Source: Desulfopila inferna
GTDB lineage: Bacteria; Desulfobacterota; Desulfobulbia; Desulfobulbales; Desulfocapsaceae
Direction: 5' to 3'
Assembly: GCF_016919005.1 (NCBI RefSeq)
Contig: NZ_JAFFQE010000008.1
Location: forward strand, 1-64,000
Length of the DNA stretch: 64,000 nt
Below, piece after piece: positions 48,907 through 57,681 of the stretch. Every line of letters begins with the position of its first letter. The first letter of the stretch is position 1. The notes under the pieces were generated by a model. That model was not told where the DNA came from, did no database searches, and saw nothing but the letters and a program-made list of their open reading frames with translations. The position numbers and the translations under genes are program-made.

Positions 48907-49386
48907 TCATGCCATTGCCGGCACTGAGTTGAGATCGATCTCAATTTCACCGTTGGCGACCCGAACCGTAAAACGATACATCGGACGATGGGGAGGCCCG
49001 GCCATCCTTTCCCCATTTTTATCGAAAATGCCGCCGTGGCAGGGACAGAAAAAGCACTCACTCCCAGGATCAAAAGTAAGCGGGCACCCCAGGTCGGTGC
49101 AGCTCCTGGAGTAGACCACAGCTTCTGCCACAGTTGGACGCCAGGCATATACCGCCTTTTCCCGCAGAGCCTTGCCCCATTGTTCCTCGGGCAGGGAGAT
49201 CAAAATTTTCTGCATTTCTCCCACGGGAAAGTCCTCGAGCCTCCCCAGCGACCGCCATACCTTCGGCCTTCTCCGATATATCCAGGACGGTGAAAACGCG
49301 GCAATGAAGGCAGGGATGCCGACCATGCCCGCGATTGCCAGACCTATGGCCCGGATCATCCATTTCATCATGGTTCTTCTTTCCAT
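48907..49386 (-). CDS. Rieske iron-sulfur protein of the bc complex, first His ligand replaced by Asp
   Basis: The 159-residue protein starts at ATG 49386, with AGGAG 5 nt upstream. It has an N-terminal membrane span (about 9-30) and the Rieske fold. The usual CTHLGC box reads CTDLGC (96-101), so Asp98 replaces the first histidine ligand; the second box CPCHGG (114-119) is normal. The codon is GAC, one base from the His codon CAC. A true change would alter the cluster or need another ligand; a sequencing error is possible. It lies between the oxidase and cytochrome b genes. Confidence 0.88.
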   Translation of the reverse strand: MERRTMMKWMIRAIGLAIAGMVGIPAFIAAFSPSWIYRRRPKVWRSLGRLEDFPVGEMQKILISLPEEQWGKALREKAVYAWRPTVAEAVVYSRSCTDLGCPLTFDPGSECFFCPCHGGIFDKNGERMAGPPHRPMYRFTVRVANGEIEIDLNSVPAMA

Positions 49387-49430
49387 CACTTCTCCTGAAA
49401 ATGACAAGAAAACGCGAAGATCGACCGACT

Positions 49431-49826
49431 TTAACAGCCCCCGAGATAGGCGAAAACAGGCAGACTCTCAACAAAAATTATCAGAACAAACAAGCCATTG
49501 AGAGGCCAGCCGAAGCTCGACAGATATCTCTCTCCCTCATCCTCCCCCCCCGGCTTTTCCTGTTGTTTATCTCGACGGGCATCGATATAGCCGACGATAG
49601 TTGCGGCGACAGCAGGCGCCAGCGAGATAATCCCCGTGATTATGAGCAGCCAGGCAACGCCGCTGATGCCGAGATACATCTGCTGGTCAAAACCGCTGAC
49701 ACAACCAAATTCCCCTATTGCATAAATTGCCAGCAGGTGAAAGGTCCAGGCAATGCCGCCGCCCAGAAAAGCGAACCAGCGCCGCCATACCGGTGGAGCC
49801 GTTTTATCTGTAGTGTGAGCATACAT
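49431..49826 (-). CDS. Four-helix membrane protein in the oxidase operon, hypothetical
   Basis: A 131-residue protein with hydrophobic segments at about 17-40, 48-75 and 107-128 and a polar loop between the last two. It ends in Gly-Gly-Cys. It sits 9 bp after coxAC and 44 bp before the Rieske gene, so it is probably an accessory or assembly subunit of this chain. I do not recognise a family. Confidence 0.75.
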   Translation of the reverse strand: MYAHTTDKTAPPVWRRWFAFLGGGIAWTFHLLAIYAIGEFGCVSGFDQQMYLGISGVAWLLIITGIISLAPAVAATIVGYIDARRDKQQEKPGGEDEGERYLSSFGWPLNGLFVLIIFVESLPVFAYLGGC

Positions 49827-49835
49827 GGCATCCTC

Positions 49836-52346
49836 TCAAAAAATGTAAAGTGAGATGTAATTGACCAGATAAACCAGCACGCTGACGACCACACCGAAAA
49901 ACCAGAACATTTCGCTGTTCTGCAGCCAGAGCTGCAGCCTCGGAGCAGCAAAGGGTTCCGAGCGTCGAAGACGGATCAGACAACCCGCCAGCATGGCCGT
50001 TCCGGCGGAGACCGTGAGCACCGCAAATCCGTTGAGGGTGAAGAAGATCGAGGCGTAGGCGTTGGTGGTCGGAACAAATGGTGTAGCGGTCAGGAACAGT
50101 ATCTCTCCTGCAACAAAGACCAGACCGGAAATGACGGCGCTTCCCACACCCAGATACACTATTCCCCTGCGCCTGCTCCGCCACGCCCATGAACCAACAA
50201 TCTGCAGGATTCCGCCCGCCGCCAGAACAGCAAAGGGAATGAGCCCGGGAAGAGCCTTGGGCAAGGGCAATCCTCCCTGCGGCCATTGCTCTGAGTAGAG
50301 CCACAGGTAAAAGTAGGAAAATATCAGCATCCCCAGAATTGTCGCAAAAATGGCGATCATCCCGATTGTACCCCACCATCCCGTCGCCCGAGGTCCACTG
50401 GAGAGCAGAGGAAGATCGAGACGGGCCGCCAGTTCCCGGGCTTCCCCGGGAGGAAGTTTCGGTTCGGAACACATCCACCTGCCGACCAGGCCAATACTGA
50501 AAAGTGCAAAAATACCGGCTACCAGGAAGTTCTTGGCCAGAAAAGCTACCGCCGCCCCGAGAATGGTAACAGAGACTATGAAGGGAAGATATGTCGGTCC
50601 AGGAAGATACTGCAGGGCCTGAGGGCGGGCATTGGTGACATCGGTGAGCAGGGTCGCCCGCCATCCGGTGGGTCGGCAGTCCAGAGCATCAGCCACACTG
50701 CTGAGCTCCTTCCGGGGATGTTCCGGTCCGGCCGGGTTCCATAACGGATACCGGTCCCGCACCACCGGCGGCCGGCGGAACCCGTAAACAGGGGGCGGTG
50801 AGGAAAGGGACCATTCCAAGGTCCCTCCGCCCCAGGGGTCGGCGACCGCAGACCGCCCCCGCCAGCTGCTCCAGATCAGGCCCAGCAGAGCGACGGTAAA
50901 GCCGAGCCCCAGCACATAAGAGCCTGTAGTGGAAAGGAAATTGAGGGTGCCGACTCCGAGTTCTTCCGGATAGGTATATACCCGCCGGCGCATTCCCAAA
51001 AGCCCTATGACGTACATCGGTAAAAAGGTCAGGTTGAAGCCCAGAAACATCAGGCCGCAGCCGGTTCCTCCCCAGATTCTGCCGTACATGCGGCCGCTGA
51101 TCTTGGGCAGCCAGTGATACAGTCCCCCCATGAAGGGGAAGACCGCGCCGCCGATCAGTACATGATGGAAGTGAGCCACCACGAAATTGGTGTCATGCAC
51201 CTGCCAGTCAAAGGGCATGGTGGCCACCATGACACCCGTCAAGCCACCGTTGACAAAGATAAAGAAGAAGCCCAGGATAAAAAGCATGGGCACGCTGTAT
51301 ATGGGCCTACTTCCCCACAGAGTAGCAACCCAGGCGAATATCTGCACCCCTGAGGCCAGCGCTATCATGAAACTGGCGGCCGTAAAGAACAGCATCGGCA
51401 GATCCGGCAATCCGGCGGTAAACATATGGTGCGTCCAGAGCCCGAAGCTGACGAAGCCTATGATGATGACGGCCGCGACCACCAGTGGATATGCCACTAT
51501 GCGGCGGCGGGCGAACACCGGGATGATGGTGGAAATGAGTCCGGTTGCCGGTAGAAAGATGATGTAGACCTCGGGATGACCGAAAAACCAGAACAGATGC
51601 TGCCAGAGCAATGAGCTGCCGCCGAGTTCGACATTAAAAAAGCGAAACCCTAAAGATCGATCCATCTCCAGCATCAGGCTGGCCAGGAGCAAAGGCGTGA
51701 AGGCGAAGATGATCATGACGCCGACCACCAGATAGCTCCAGATGAACAGCGGCATATGCTGAATGGCCATGCCGGGGGCCCGGAATTTGAGAATAGTGAC
51801 GACAATCTCCACGGCGGCGCTGATCCCGGCTATTTCTACCAGGCTGAGCCCCAGCAGCCAGAAATCTAGCCCCACCCCTGAGAATTTGGAGCCGGAAAGC
51901 GGCGTATAGGCGGTCCAGCCGGCATCCGGCACCTCTCCGAACAGGAAACTGGCATACATGGTGAGTCCGCCAAAGAGATAGAGCCAGTAGCCAAAGCTGG
52001 TAAGCCGGGGAAAACCGATGTCCCGGGCACCGATCAGCAGCGGCACGAAATAGAGCCCCAACCCCTCGATGAAGGGCACGGCAAACAAAAAAAGCATGGT
52101 TGAACCATGCATGGTGAAAATCTGATTATAGCCATCAGGGCCGAGAAAAGTATTCTCCGGCACGATAAGCTGGGTTCGCATGAGAAGCGCCATGATCATG
52201 CCGGCAAAGAAGAAGCTCAGCGCCGTAATCATATACCTCTTTCCCAGAGGGCGATTGTTGACGACTTTCGGCCATCCTGCCGGACCGGTGGGGGATCGCC
52301 AGATCTCGGTAAAGCGCTGCTCAGTTGCCTGGTCAACGGGATTCAT
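49836..52346 (-). CDS. Cytochrome c oxidase subunit I fused to subunit III
   Basis: The 836-residue protein combines CoxA (about 30-540) and CoxC-like helices (about 590-830). Subunit I ligands are present: His80 (heme a), His257 and Tyr261 in HPEVY, His306/His307 (CuB), His392 and His394 (HFHH). The glutamate of GHPEV fits an A1-type proton path. The subunit III half keeps several helices after a 60-residue linker. The start overlaps the coxB stop (ATGA). It reduces O2 to water and pumps protons. Confidence 0.95.
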   Translation of the reverse strand: MNPVDQATEQRFTEIWRSPTGPAGWPKVVNNRPLGKRYMITALSFFFAGMIMALLMRTQLIVPENTFLGPDGYNQIFTMHGSTMLFLFAVPFIEGLGLYFVPLLIGARDIGFPRLTSFGYWLYLFGGLTMYASFLFGEVPDAGWTAYTPLSGSKFSGVGLDFWLLGLSLVEIAGISAAVEIVVTILKFRAPGMAIQHMPLFIWSYLVVGVMIIFAFTPLLLASLMLEMDRSLGFRFFNVELGGSSLLWQHLFWFFGHPEVYIIFLPATGLISTIIPVFARRRIVAYPLVVAAVIIIGFVSFGLWTHHMFTAGLPDLPMLFFTAASFMIALASGVQIFAWVATLWGSRPIYSVPMLFILGFFFIFVNGGLTGVMVATMPFDWQVHDTNFVVAHFHHVLIGGAVFPFMGGLYHWLPKISGRMYGRIWGGTGCGLMFLGFNLTFLPMYVIGLLGMRRRVYTYPEELGVGTLNFLSTTGSYVLGLGFTVALLGLIWSSWRGRSAVADPWGGGTLEWSLSSPPPVYGFRRPPVVRDRYPLWNPAGPEHPRKELSSVADALDCRPTGWRATLLTDVTNARPQALQYLPGPTYLPFIVSVTILGAAVAFLAKNFLVAGIFALFSIGLVGRWMCSEPKLPPGEARELAARLDLPLLSSGPRATGWWGTIGMIAIFATILGMLIFSYFYLWLYSEQWPQGGLPLPKALPGLIPFAVLAAGGILQIVGSWAWRSRRRGIVYLGVGSAVISGLVFVAGEILFLTATPFVPTTNAYASIFFTLNGFAVLTVSAGTAMLAGCLIRLRRSEPFAAPRLQLWLQNSEMFWFFGVVVSVLVYLVNYISLYIF

Positions 52347-53332
52347 TTCAGGCTCCGAAGATACTCCACCACCCCGTGCAGATCTGCGGGGGACAGATAG
52401 GAGGGCGGCATCAAATTACGGGGTTTGATCGATTGCGGATCGGCTATCCACCCCGACATGTTCCCCTTGTTGTTGGGAACCGTTCCGGCACCCAGTGTTC
52501 TTCGCGAACCCACCCATGTCAGATCGGGGCCGGTATCACTTTGCGACACTCCCGCTATGGCATGGCAGGCGGCGCATCCCTCTTCCTGGAAGACCCGGCG
52601 TCCCCGGCGCAGCTGCGGATCTGTCGGTGGAGGCAGTGGCTCACGGTGACGGCGGAGCCACTGCTCAAACTCATCAGCGTCATGAGCCACCAGACGAAAG
52701 GCCATGAGGGCGTGGGGACCGGCGCAGTATTCGGTGCAGGTGCCGCGGTACACGCCGGGATCATCGGCCGAGAGCCGCAGTTCAATGGGATGGTCCGGAA
52801 TCATATCCTTCTTGCCTGCCAGTCTCGGCACCCAGAAGCTGTGCACAGCCCCTTTCGACAGCAGTTCCATGCTGACCACTCTGCCTGTCGGAATGTGGAT
52901 TTCATTGGCGTCGACAATGCCGTAATCGGGATAAAAGACTGCAAACCACCAGTGGTGACTCACTATTTTTATCTGAAAATCGGCGGGTATTTTCCCAAGC
53001 TCCACCGTCGCCCGAATTGCCGAAACGAGCATGACAATGAGAATTATGAAGGGTATGCCTATTCCTGAAATAAAGACGAAGCGGGAACCAAGAACCGGAT
53101 GCTCGCGCCGGCGAGCCAGCAGAGCCAGCACCACCAGCATCATGGTGAAAAGAAAAACGATGCCGTACACCACCAGCATCTCCCACCACAGGCCGGCAAT
53201 GCGTTCGGCTGCCGGCCCGGCGGGATAGAGCATGGATTCTCTGGCGGCATGCACATGCCGTACAGGGAAAAATGATCTGCACAGGACCGTAGACAAAATA
53301 ACCAATAATCGCCTGCCCGTCGATAGCGTCAT
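52343..53332 (-). CDS. caa3-type cytochrome c oxidase subunit II with fused cytochrome c
   Basis: I place the start at ATG 53332 (329 residues), dropping 16 in-frame codons. It has a signal-like N-terminus, two spans (about 50-73 and 86-106), and a cupredoxin domain with CuA ligands His164, Cys199, Glu201, Cys203, His207 and Met210 (CTEYCAGPHALM). A C-terminal cytochrome c domain carries CAACH (253-257), which makes it caa3-type. It takes electrons from the bc complex and cytochrome c and is the first gene of the operon. Confidence 0.95.
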   Translation of the reverse strand: MTLSTGRRLLVILSTVLCRSFFPVRHVHAARESMLYPAGPAAERIAGLWWEMLVVYGIVFLFTMMLVVLALLARRREHPVLGSRFVFISGIGIPFIILIVMLVSAIRATVELGKIPADFQIKIVSHHWWFAVFYPDYGIVDANEIHIPTGRVVSMELLSKGAVHSFWVPRLAGKKDMIPDHPIELRLSADDPGVYRGTCTEYCAGPHALMAFRLVAHDADEFEQWLRRHREPLPPPTDPQLRRGRRVFQEEGCAACHAIAGVSQSDTGPDLTWVGSRRTLGAGTVPNNKGNMSGWIADPQSIKPRNLMPPSYLSPADLHGVVEYLRSLK

Positions 53333-53551
53333 AATTAAGCTCTGTTTACATGTATTGAGCCCGCTGGCTTGGCGGATCACCGGCGAGCGGTGTTCGACGT
53401 TTTGATAATCATCCCGGAACAGAAAAAGTGTATCTCTTCAATACTCCAATTTCCCCAGCCATAGTCGCGATTGATGGTTAGCTCAACCAGGGTGCGCAAT
53501 TGAAAACATGATCTCTGCTGAGCCATTTACCTATGGCTTGATTTGATCTCC

Positions 53552-54724
53552 TTATTCCGCGGTAGTCAAAGTATCCGTGCAGAGGGCAGACTCTTGCAGA
53601 TCAGAACCGCTGATGTCTTGCGCGGCAACTATCTGCAGCAGCTGGGTAACTCGATGAGAGCAGGTATGGTGCTCCCTAATGGTGGCCAGACCATGAGCGG
53701 CCAGCTGAAGAGCAAACCCGGGATCATTAAGAATCGTACGCAGATGTTGCCGCATTTCATCACCGTCACGAGCCACCAGAAAATCTTTTCCGGACTCAAA
53801 TAAGCCTTCATTATCCTGCCAGGGAGACGTAATCAACGGAATGCCGCAGGCCAGCGCCTCGAAGGGGCGAATGGCAGGAATGCCGGACCATGTGCCGGCA
53901 TAAATGCGTCGCGGCACCTGGATGCTGACGGCATGATTGGCAAACACCTTGGGAATATGAAAATTTGGGAGCCTGCCGCAATACTCTATATTTTGGCGTT
54001 TGAGCAGGCCCAGAATTTCCCTGGGGTAATGCCTACCGTAGATATGACATTTCAGGCCAAGCGCCTGAACAGGGTGGAACAAAAACTGATTTAACTCTCC
54101 GGTACGCTCGACGTCGCCCCAGTTACCGATCCAGACCAGATCGCCGAACGGATACTCCGTACTCGGATAGCGTGGAAAAAAGCGGCGTATATCGGCGGCT
54201 TCATGCCAGATCCAGACATATTTGCTCCAACCATGTTTCCGGTAGACATTGCGGAGCATCTTGCCGAAGACTAGTATGCCATCGTAAAAATCAAGCCTGA
54301 AACGGTTAAGCCAGGCGGGGTCGCTGACGGAACGATGATGGCTGTCATGAAAAAGCAGCTTGAAGGAGTTTTTCGGGCCGGCACCTCTCATCAGTCTGTT
54401 GTGCAATACCCCAAAGCCGTTGACCAGCCAGGGTTCGTTCGATTGAACGATGATCACATCCGATTCGGCCGCAACCTTTTCCAGATCAAGGGTCTGGCGG
54501 TTATACACGACCCTCACCTGATTCTGGTCTTTTTCCCTGAACTGCTCCAAGGCATCAGTCCCATGTTCCTTGAGCAGGCTTTTTCTATTCCAGCCATGGT
54601 CCGGTTCGAATACCCGCACCCGATGACCAAGCTCCTGTAGTTCACTCACCACGCCCTGAAGGAAATGAGCATTGCCGTGATTCGAATGGGACTCCAGTAA
54701 TTGATAAAAGAGGCTGAAATTCAT
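53552..54724 (-). CDS. CgeB-like glycosyltransferase
   Basis: The 390-residue protein starts at ATG 54724, with GGGAG upstream; the open frame continues 73 codons further up without a good site. Near the end it has the glycosyltransferase group 1 pattern, RPFEALACGIPLITSPW then LFESGKDFLVARDGDEM, where the acidic EALACG loop binds the donor sugar. The N-terminal half begins with a GNAHFLQG motif and LGHRVRVFEPD. The acceptor is unknown; no other polysaccharide genes are nearby. Confidence 0.85.
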   Translation of the reverse strand: MNFSLFYQLLESHSNHGNAHFLQGVVSELQELGHRVRVFEPDHGWNRKSLLKEHGTDALEQFREKDQNQVRVVYNRQTLDLEKVAAESDVIIVQSNEPWLVNGFGVLHNRLMRGAGPKNSFKLLFHDSHHRSVSDPAWLNRFRLDFYDGILVFGKMLRNVYRKHGWSKYVWIWHEAADIRRFFPRYPSTEYPFGDLVWIGNWGDVERTGELNQFLFHPVQALGLKCHIYGRHYPREILGLLKRQNIEYCGRLPNFHIPKVFANHAVSIQVPRRIYAGTWSGIPAIRPFEALACGIPLITSPWQDNEGLFESGKDFLVARDGDEMRQHLRTILNDPGFALQLAAHGLATIREHHTCSHRVTQLLQIVAAQDISGSDLQESALCTDTLTTAE

Positions 54725-55239
54725 TGGTAACTCCCTTTTTGCTGCGTTCAATATCATGAACGTATATGAAATCAAGGTGTTGTTGACTTTTCCAGTTAAA
54801 TATCGGAACGCGACAATGACCAGCGCCGCATTTTGTCGAATTACGCCTGACCCAATGAAAGGGACACCAGGTGCCTTCTTGTCAGAAGAGGGTTTCTTGA
54901 AAATTACCTGATATTCTGCTGCACCTCCTGAAAGAGTAGGCAAGCAATATCCATACCAAATCAGATGAAGATCATTGCTGCGGCTTCAGGAGGAAAAAAA
55001 TCGCGCCCTGCTCCGGAAGATGCCCTTTGCGTGGTTCAGCAGGAGCGGTCGGAAATGTAAAAATCATCGGCACTGAGGAGATTCCTCCTCAGCCGCGGGG
55101 TCCTGATTAATAGGATTCGTCCTATTCAACAAGACATTGAGAGGCTCGCTGTGAGCGATGTTTCCAGCGCCCCCTGCTTTTAGCTATTCTTTCAACCAGA
55201 TCGGAATTATTTTTTCCTGAACATACGCTCGTCTCTCTG
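54725..55239. other. Intergenic region next to the composite pseudogene
   Basis: About 515 bases without a supportable gene. Translated remnants are too broken to name, and there is no copy of the dispersed element. It probably includes decayed coding sequence. Confidence 0.35.
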
Positions 55240-55657
55240 CTGCGCGCCTGATATGGAGATCATGCGACGGCTGAACGGTCCTGGTGCTATGAGCATATGC
55301 CCAAGATCATGGGGGATCATTCCCAGCTGCCCATGACCATGGCGATCAGGGACGGGACCATCAGAGGCTTGCTGCTGATGAACCAGAATCCTGTGGTCGG
55401 CGGGCATAACAGCGGAATGATCAGGGAGGCGCTGCCGAACCTGAAGTGGATGGCCATACGCGAGACTTTTGACAAGGAAACGGCTTCCTACTGGTATAAA
55501 TCTCCGGAGGCAAAAACCGGTCTATTGAAAGCGAAGGAGATAAAGACCGAGACGCTCCTGCTGCCGGCCGCCCTGCCCGGGGAGAAGAACGGATCATTCA
55601 CCAACACCCATCGGCTGGTGCAGTGGCATGACAAGGTGGTGGAACCTCCGGGAGACT
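55240..55657 (+). pseudogene. Fragment of formate dehydrogenase (FdhA/FdnG-type) large subunit
   Basis: From about 55240 the plus frame reads as the C-terminal part of a molybdopterin formate dehydrogenase: SWCYEHMPKIMGDHS, GLLLMNQNPVVGGHNSG, ETASYWYKSPE, LLPAALPGEKNGSFTNT and QWHDKVVEPPGD. The metal-binding N-terminal three quarters are missing, so it is a remnant. It stops abruptly at about 55657, where a different gene remnant begins. The left boundary is approximate. Confidence 0.75.
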
Positions 55658-56476
55658 GCCGCTTATTTGGAGCTCGACGAAGAAACAATCTCCGGAATCC
55701 ACAGCGTTCGCGATCTGCTCAAGGAAGTCAATCGGGGAAAGAAGAAACCAGGGGACATGCCGATCCGGTGGAGGACCCTGAGAAATACCTGGATAAGGAG
55801 AGTGAACGCTGGCTGACGGAAATTTCCAGGGGGACAGCGCGCCGCGGCCCGTCTGGCTCACGCGTTTGTCCGGCTTTTCTCTCTGGTCTGGTTCCGCGCT
55901 GCCGCTGAAGGTACCGGCAACATTCCCACAGACAGACAGGTGGTATTTACTCCAAACCATGTAAGCTTCCTGGATCCCCTTGCCCTGACGGCTCTGATTC
56001 CCTACAACGTGCTGCGCCGCCAGTTTGCCGGATTGAAGGACCCGGCGTTCGCCAATGGTTTCAATGCCTTTTTTGCCCGTCTGGCCTTCGCCTTCCCGGT
56101 GGATCCGGTGCGCAGGCCTGGTATCGGTCTGGCCTATGGCTCAGAGGTACTGAGACGAAACCGCAGCCTGATCTGGTTCCCAGAGGGCGCCCGCTCCCGC
56201 ACCGGCCGGCTCGGCGCCTTCCTTCCCGGCCTGGGTATGATATTAGCCAAACATCCCTGTCTGGTTGTGCCCGTCTATATCGCCGGAACACGAACAGCCA
56301 TGCCGCCGGGCAGCCTGCTGATCCGGCCGAAAAAGGTGGTCGTGTATTTCGGCGAACCGATCTCCTCCAAAAAACTGCAAAGGGAGGGCAAGGGCGAAGA
56401 ACCGCTGGAGCGCATCACGGATGCATTGAAACAACGGGTAGCCGAACCCGGCAAACTGGCCGGGGAAGAAAGATAA
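55658..56476 (+). pseudogene. Frameshifted remnant of an AMP-ligase/PlsC-type acyltransferase fusion
   Basis: Three frames each hold a piece of one gene: 55658-55763 AAYLELDEETISGIHSVRDL; 55762-55833 DPEKYLDKESERWLTEIS; and from about 55847 ARLAHAFVRLFSL through the acyltransferase core NHVSFLD, FPEGARSRTG and VPVYIAG to the stop. At least two frameshifts separate them. The last part is the lysophospholipid acyltransferase fold with the HX4D motif. An internal GTG at 55940 could start a truncated protein, but this is unlikely to be functional. Confidence 0.75.
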
Positions 56477-56512
56477 AATCAGCAACCATTATATTGTCCC
56501 TCAACCAAATGG

Positions 56513-56881
56513 TTATTTACCGCAAGCAGCCTCTATTTTTTCTATAAGAATATCCAGGGAGACAGGCTTCATCAGGTAATCAAACAATCCTTTATTCATC
56601 CCTTCTATGCTGCTTCCGGCTGTAGGATGGCCGGTGAGTATAAGACACTGTACGGAAGGCGAATGTGACTTGATCATCCCCATTGTTTCCAGGCCGTCGT
56701 ATTCAGGCATCAACAAGTCGAGTATGGCCACATCGGGTATCCAGCCGTCATCAAGATTGGCCATTGCTTCTTCTGCACCGGCTGCCGCCCTGCCTTCAAA
56801 TCCTCGCCTGCATAGTCTCTGCACCAGGGATTCAGCGAAGTCCTTCTCGTCATCAACCACCAATACCTTTATATTACTCAT
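56513..56881 (-). CDS. CheY-like single-domain response regulator
   Basis: A 122-residue receiver: Asp10-Asp11, phosphoacceptor Asp55 (ILDLLMPE), Thr83 and Lys105 (LMKPV). There is no output domain and no kinase nearby. It ends 36 bp from the pseudogene and could be a relay receiver. Confidence 0.9.
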   Translation of the reverse strand: MSNIKVLVVDDEKDFAESLVQRLCRRGFEGRAAAGAEEAMANLDDGWIPDVAILDLLMPEYDGLETMGMIKSHSPSVQCLILTGHPTAGSSIEGMNKGLFDYLMKPVSLDILIEKIEAACGK

Positions 56882-56937
56882 TTTATACCTTCTCCATGTT
56901 TTCCGGTAAGGTCAAACTTTGATAATCTAAGCTCTCA

Positions 56938-57064
56938 GATGGCTAGATAAAAAGTCGATATACAAGGCGCAGTGCTTTTGGCAGTTCTTCGACTATACAG
57001 GTAGTATGTCGAAGGCCTGCCAAAAACCTGCAACGCCGGAGATCGGGCTTTTTACGACGCCATC
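56938..57064 (+). repeat. Dispersed palindromic element, copy I
   Basis: The left end GATGGCTAGATAAAAAGTCG and right end GATCGGGCTTTTTACGACGC then CATC match the family. The internal arms 56976-56993 and 57008-57025 pair at 16 of 18 positions, yet their sequence differs from the arms of copy F. The same stem with a different sequence argues that structure is conserved. Confidence 0.8.
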
Positions 57065-57545
57065 AAGTTTTCATTTTATGCGGTAAACACCATTTTTATA
57101 GAAAAACCAATCTCTCAATGACCTCTTTTGTTTATTTAAAAACAAATAATTGTTGAAATATCAAATAAAAAAGTTGGCGATGCAAATTTTTTCATGCTGT
57201 ATTTCCGGCAAAAAAAACTTCTGCCTGGTCGGAAAAAATCTTTGCCCCACCTGAGGGGAATCTATTGACTGGCGCCTCTTGGAACGTCAACGGCAATTAC
57301 GCCGATACAAACACATACTCTTTGATACGTTTTAGAGCTGCGATACATTTTGTTACAGAAGAGAGAACTACAAACCAAGTCATCCATATAACTGATAACA
57401 ATAACATAATCTATATAAACAGATATGGCATAGGCTGTGCAAAGAGGCTGAAGTGCTGGATTAAAATGTATCAGCTATTAAAAACTATTTTTGATCCTGC
57501 CGCAAAAGGTCTACTAATAAACCCCTTTATCAATTCCAGTTATTC

Positions 57546-57575
57546 TTGACACAACATAATTAGAAATGGTATGAA
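57546..57575 (+). promoter_or_regulatory. Putative promoter of the Mrp-like operon
   Basis: TTGACA (57546-57551) and TATGAA (57570-57575) are 18 nt apart, giving a leader of about 100 nt before the first gene. The -35 is perfect; the -10 is moderate. Confidence 0.5.
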
Positions 57576-57602
57576 AAGTAGGTCTGTGCACATTAAGACA
57601 AT

Positions 57603-57660
57603 AAGTGATGGAAGTAAGAGGAATAATTCTATCACGGCCATCTTCCGAAACGACTCACTT
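57603..57660 (+). promoter_or_regulatory. Possible structured leader of the Mrp-like operon
   Basis: AAGTGA (57603-57608) pairs with TCACTT (57655-57660), and GGAAG (57610-57614) with CTTCC (57642-57646); GAAT-A-ATTC (57621-57629) sits in the loop. The stem ends 10 nt before the ribosome-binding site AAGGGGGT. A regulatory role is inferred only from position, and no known riboswitch is recognised. Confidence 0.3.
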
Positions 57661-57681
57661 AAACTTTCAAGGGGGTAATTG

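Larger units (their letters stand above)
56882..57681. other. Long divergent intergenic region before the Mrp-like operon
   Basis: An 800-base, A/T-rich region holding element copy I (56938-57064), the putative operon promoter (57546-57575) and a possible leader structure (57603-57660). A 94-codon frame (57265-57549) is low-complexity and has no ribosome-binding site; I reject it. Confidence 0.5.

Noticed and set aside
55297-55908. 203-codon plus-strand frame read as one protein
   Set aside because: Only the first 120 codons match a formate dehydrogenase; the rest crosses remnants of another gene in shifted frames.
57265-57549. 94-codon plus-strand frame upstream of the Mrp operon
   Set aside because: A/T-rich, Asn/Ile-rich composition and no ribosome-binding site; it overlaps the predicted promoter.
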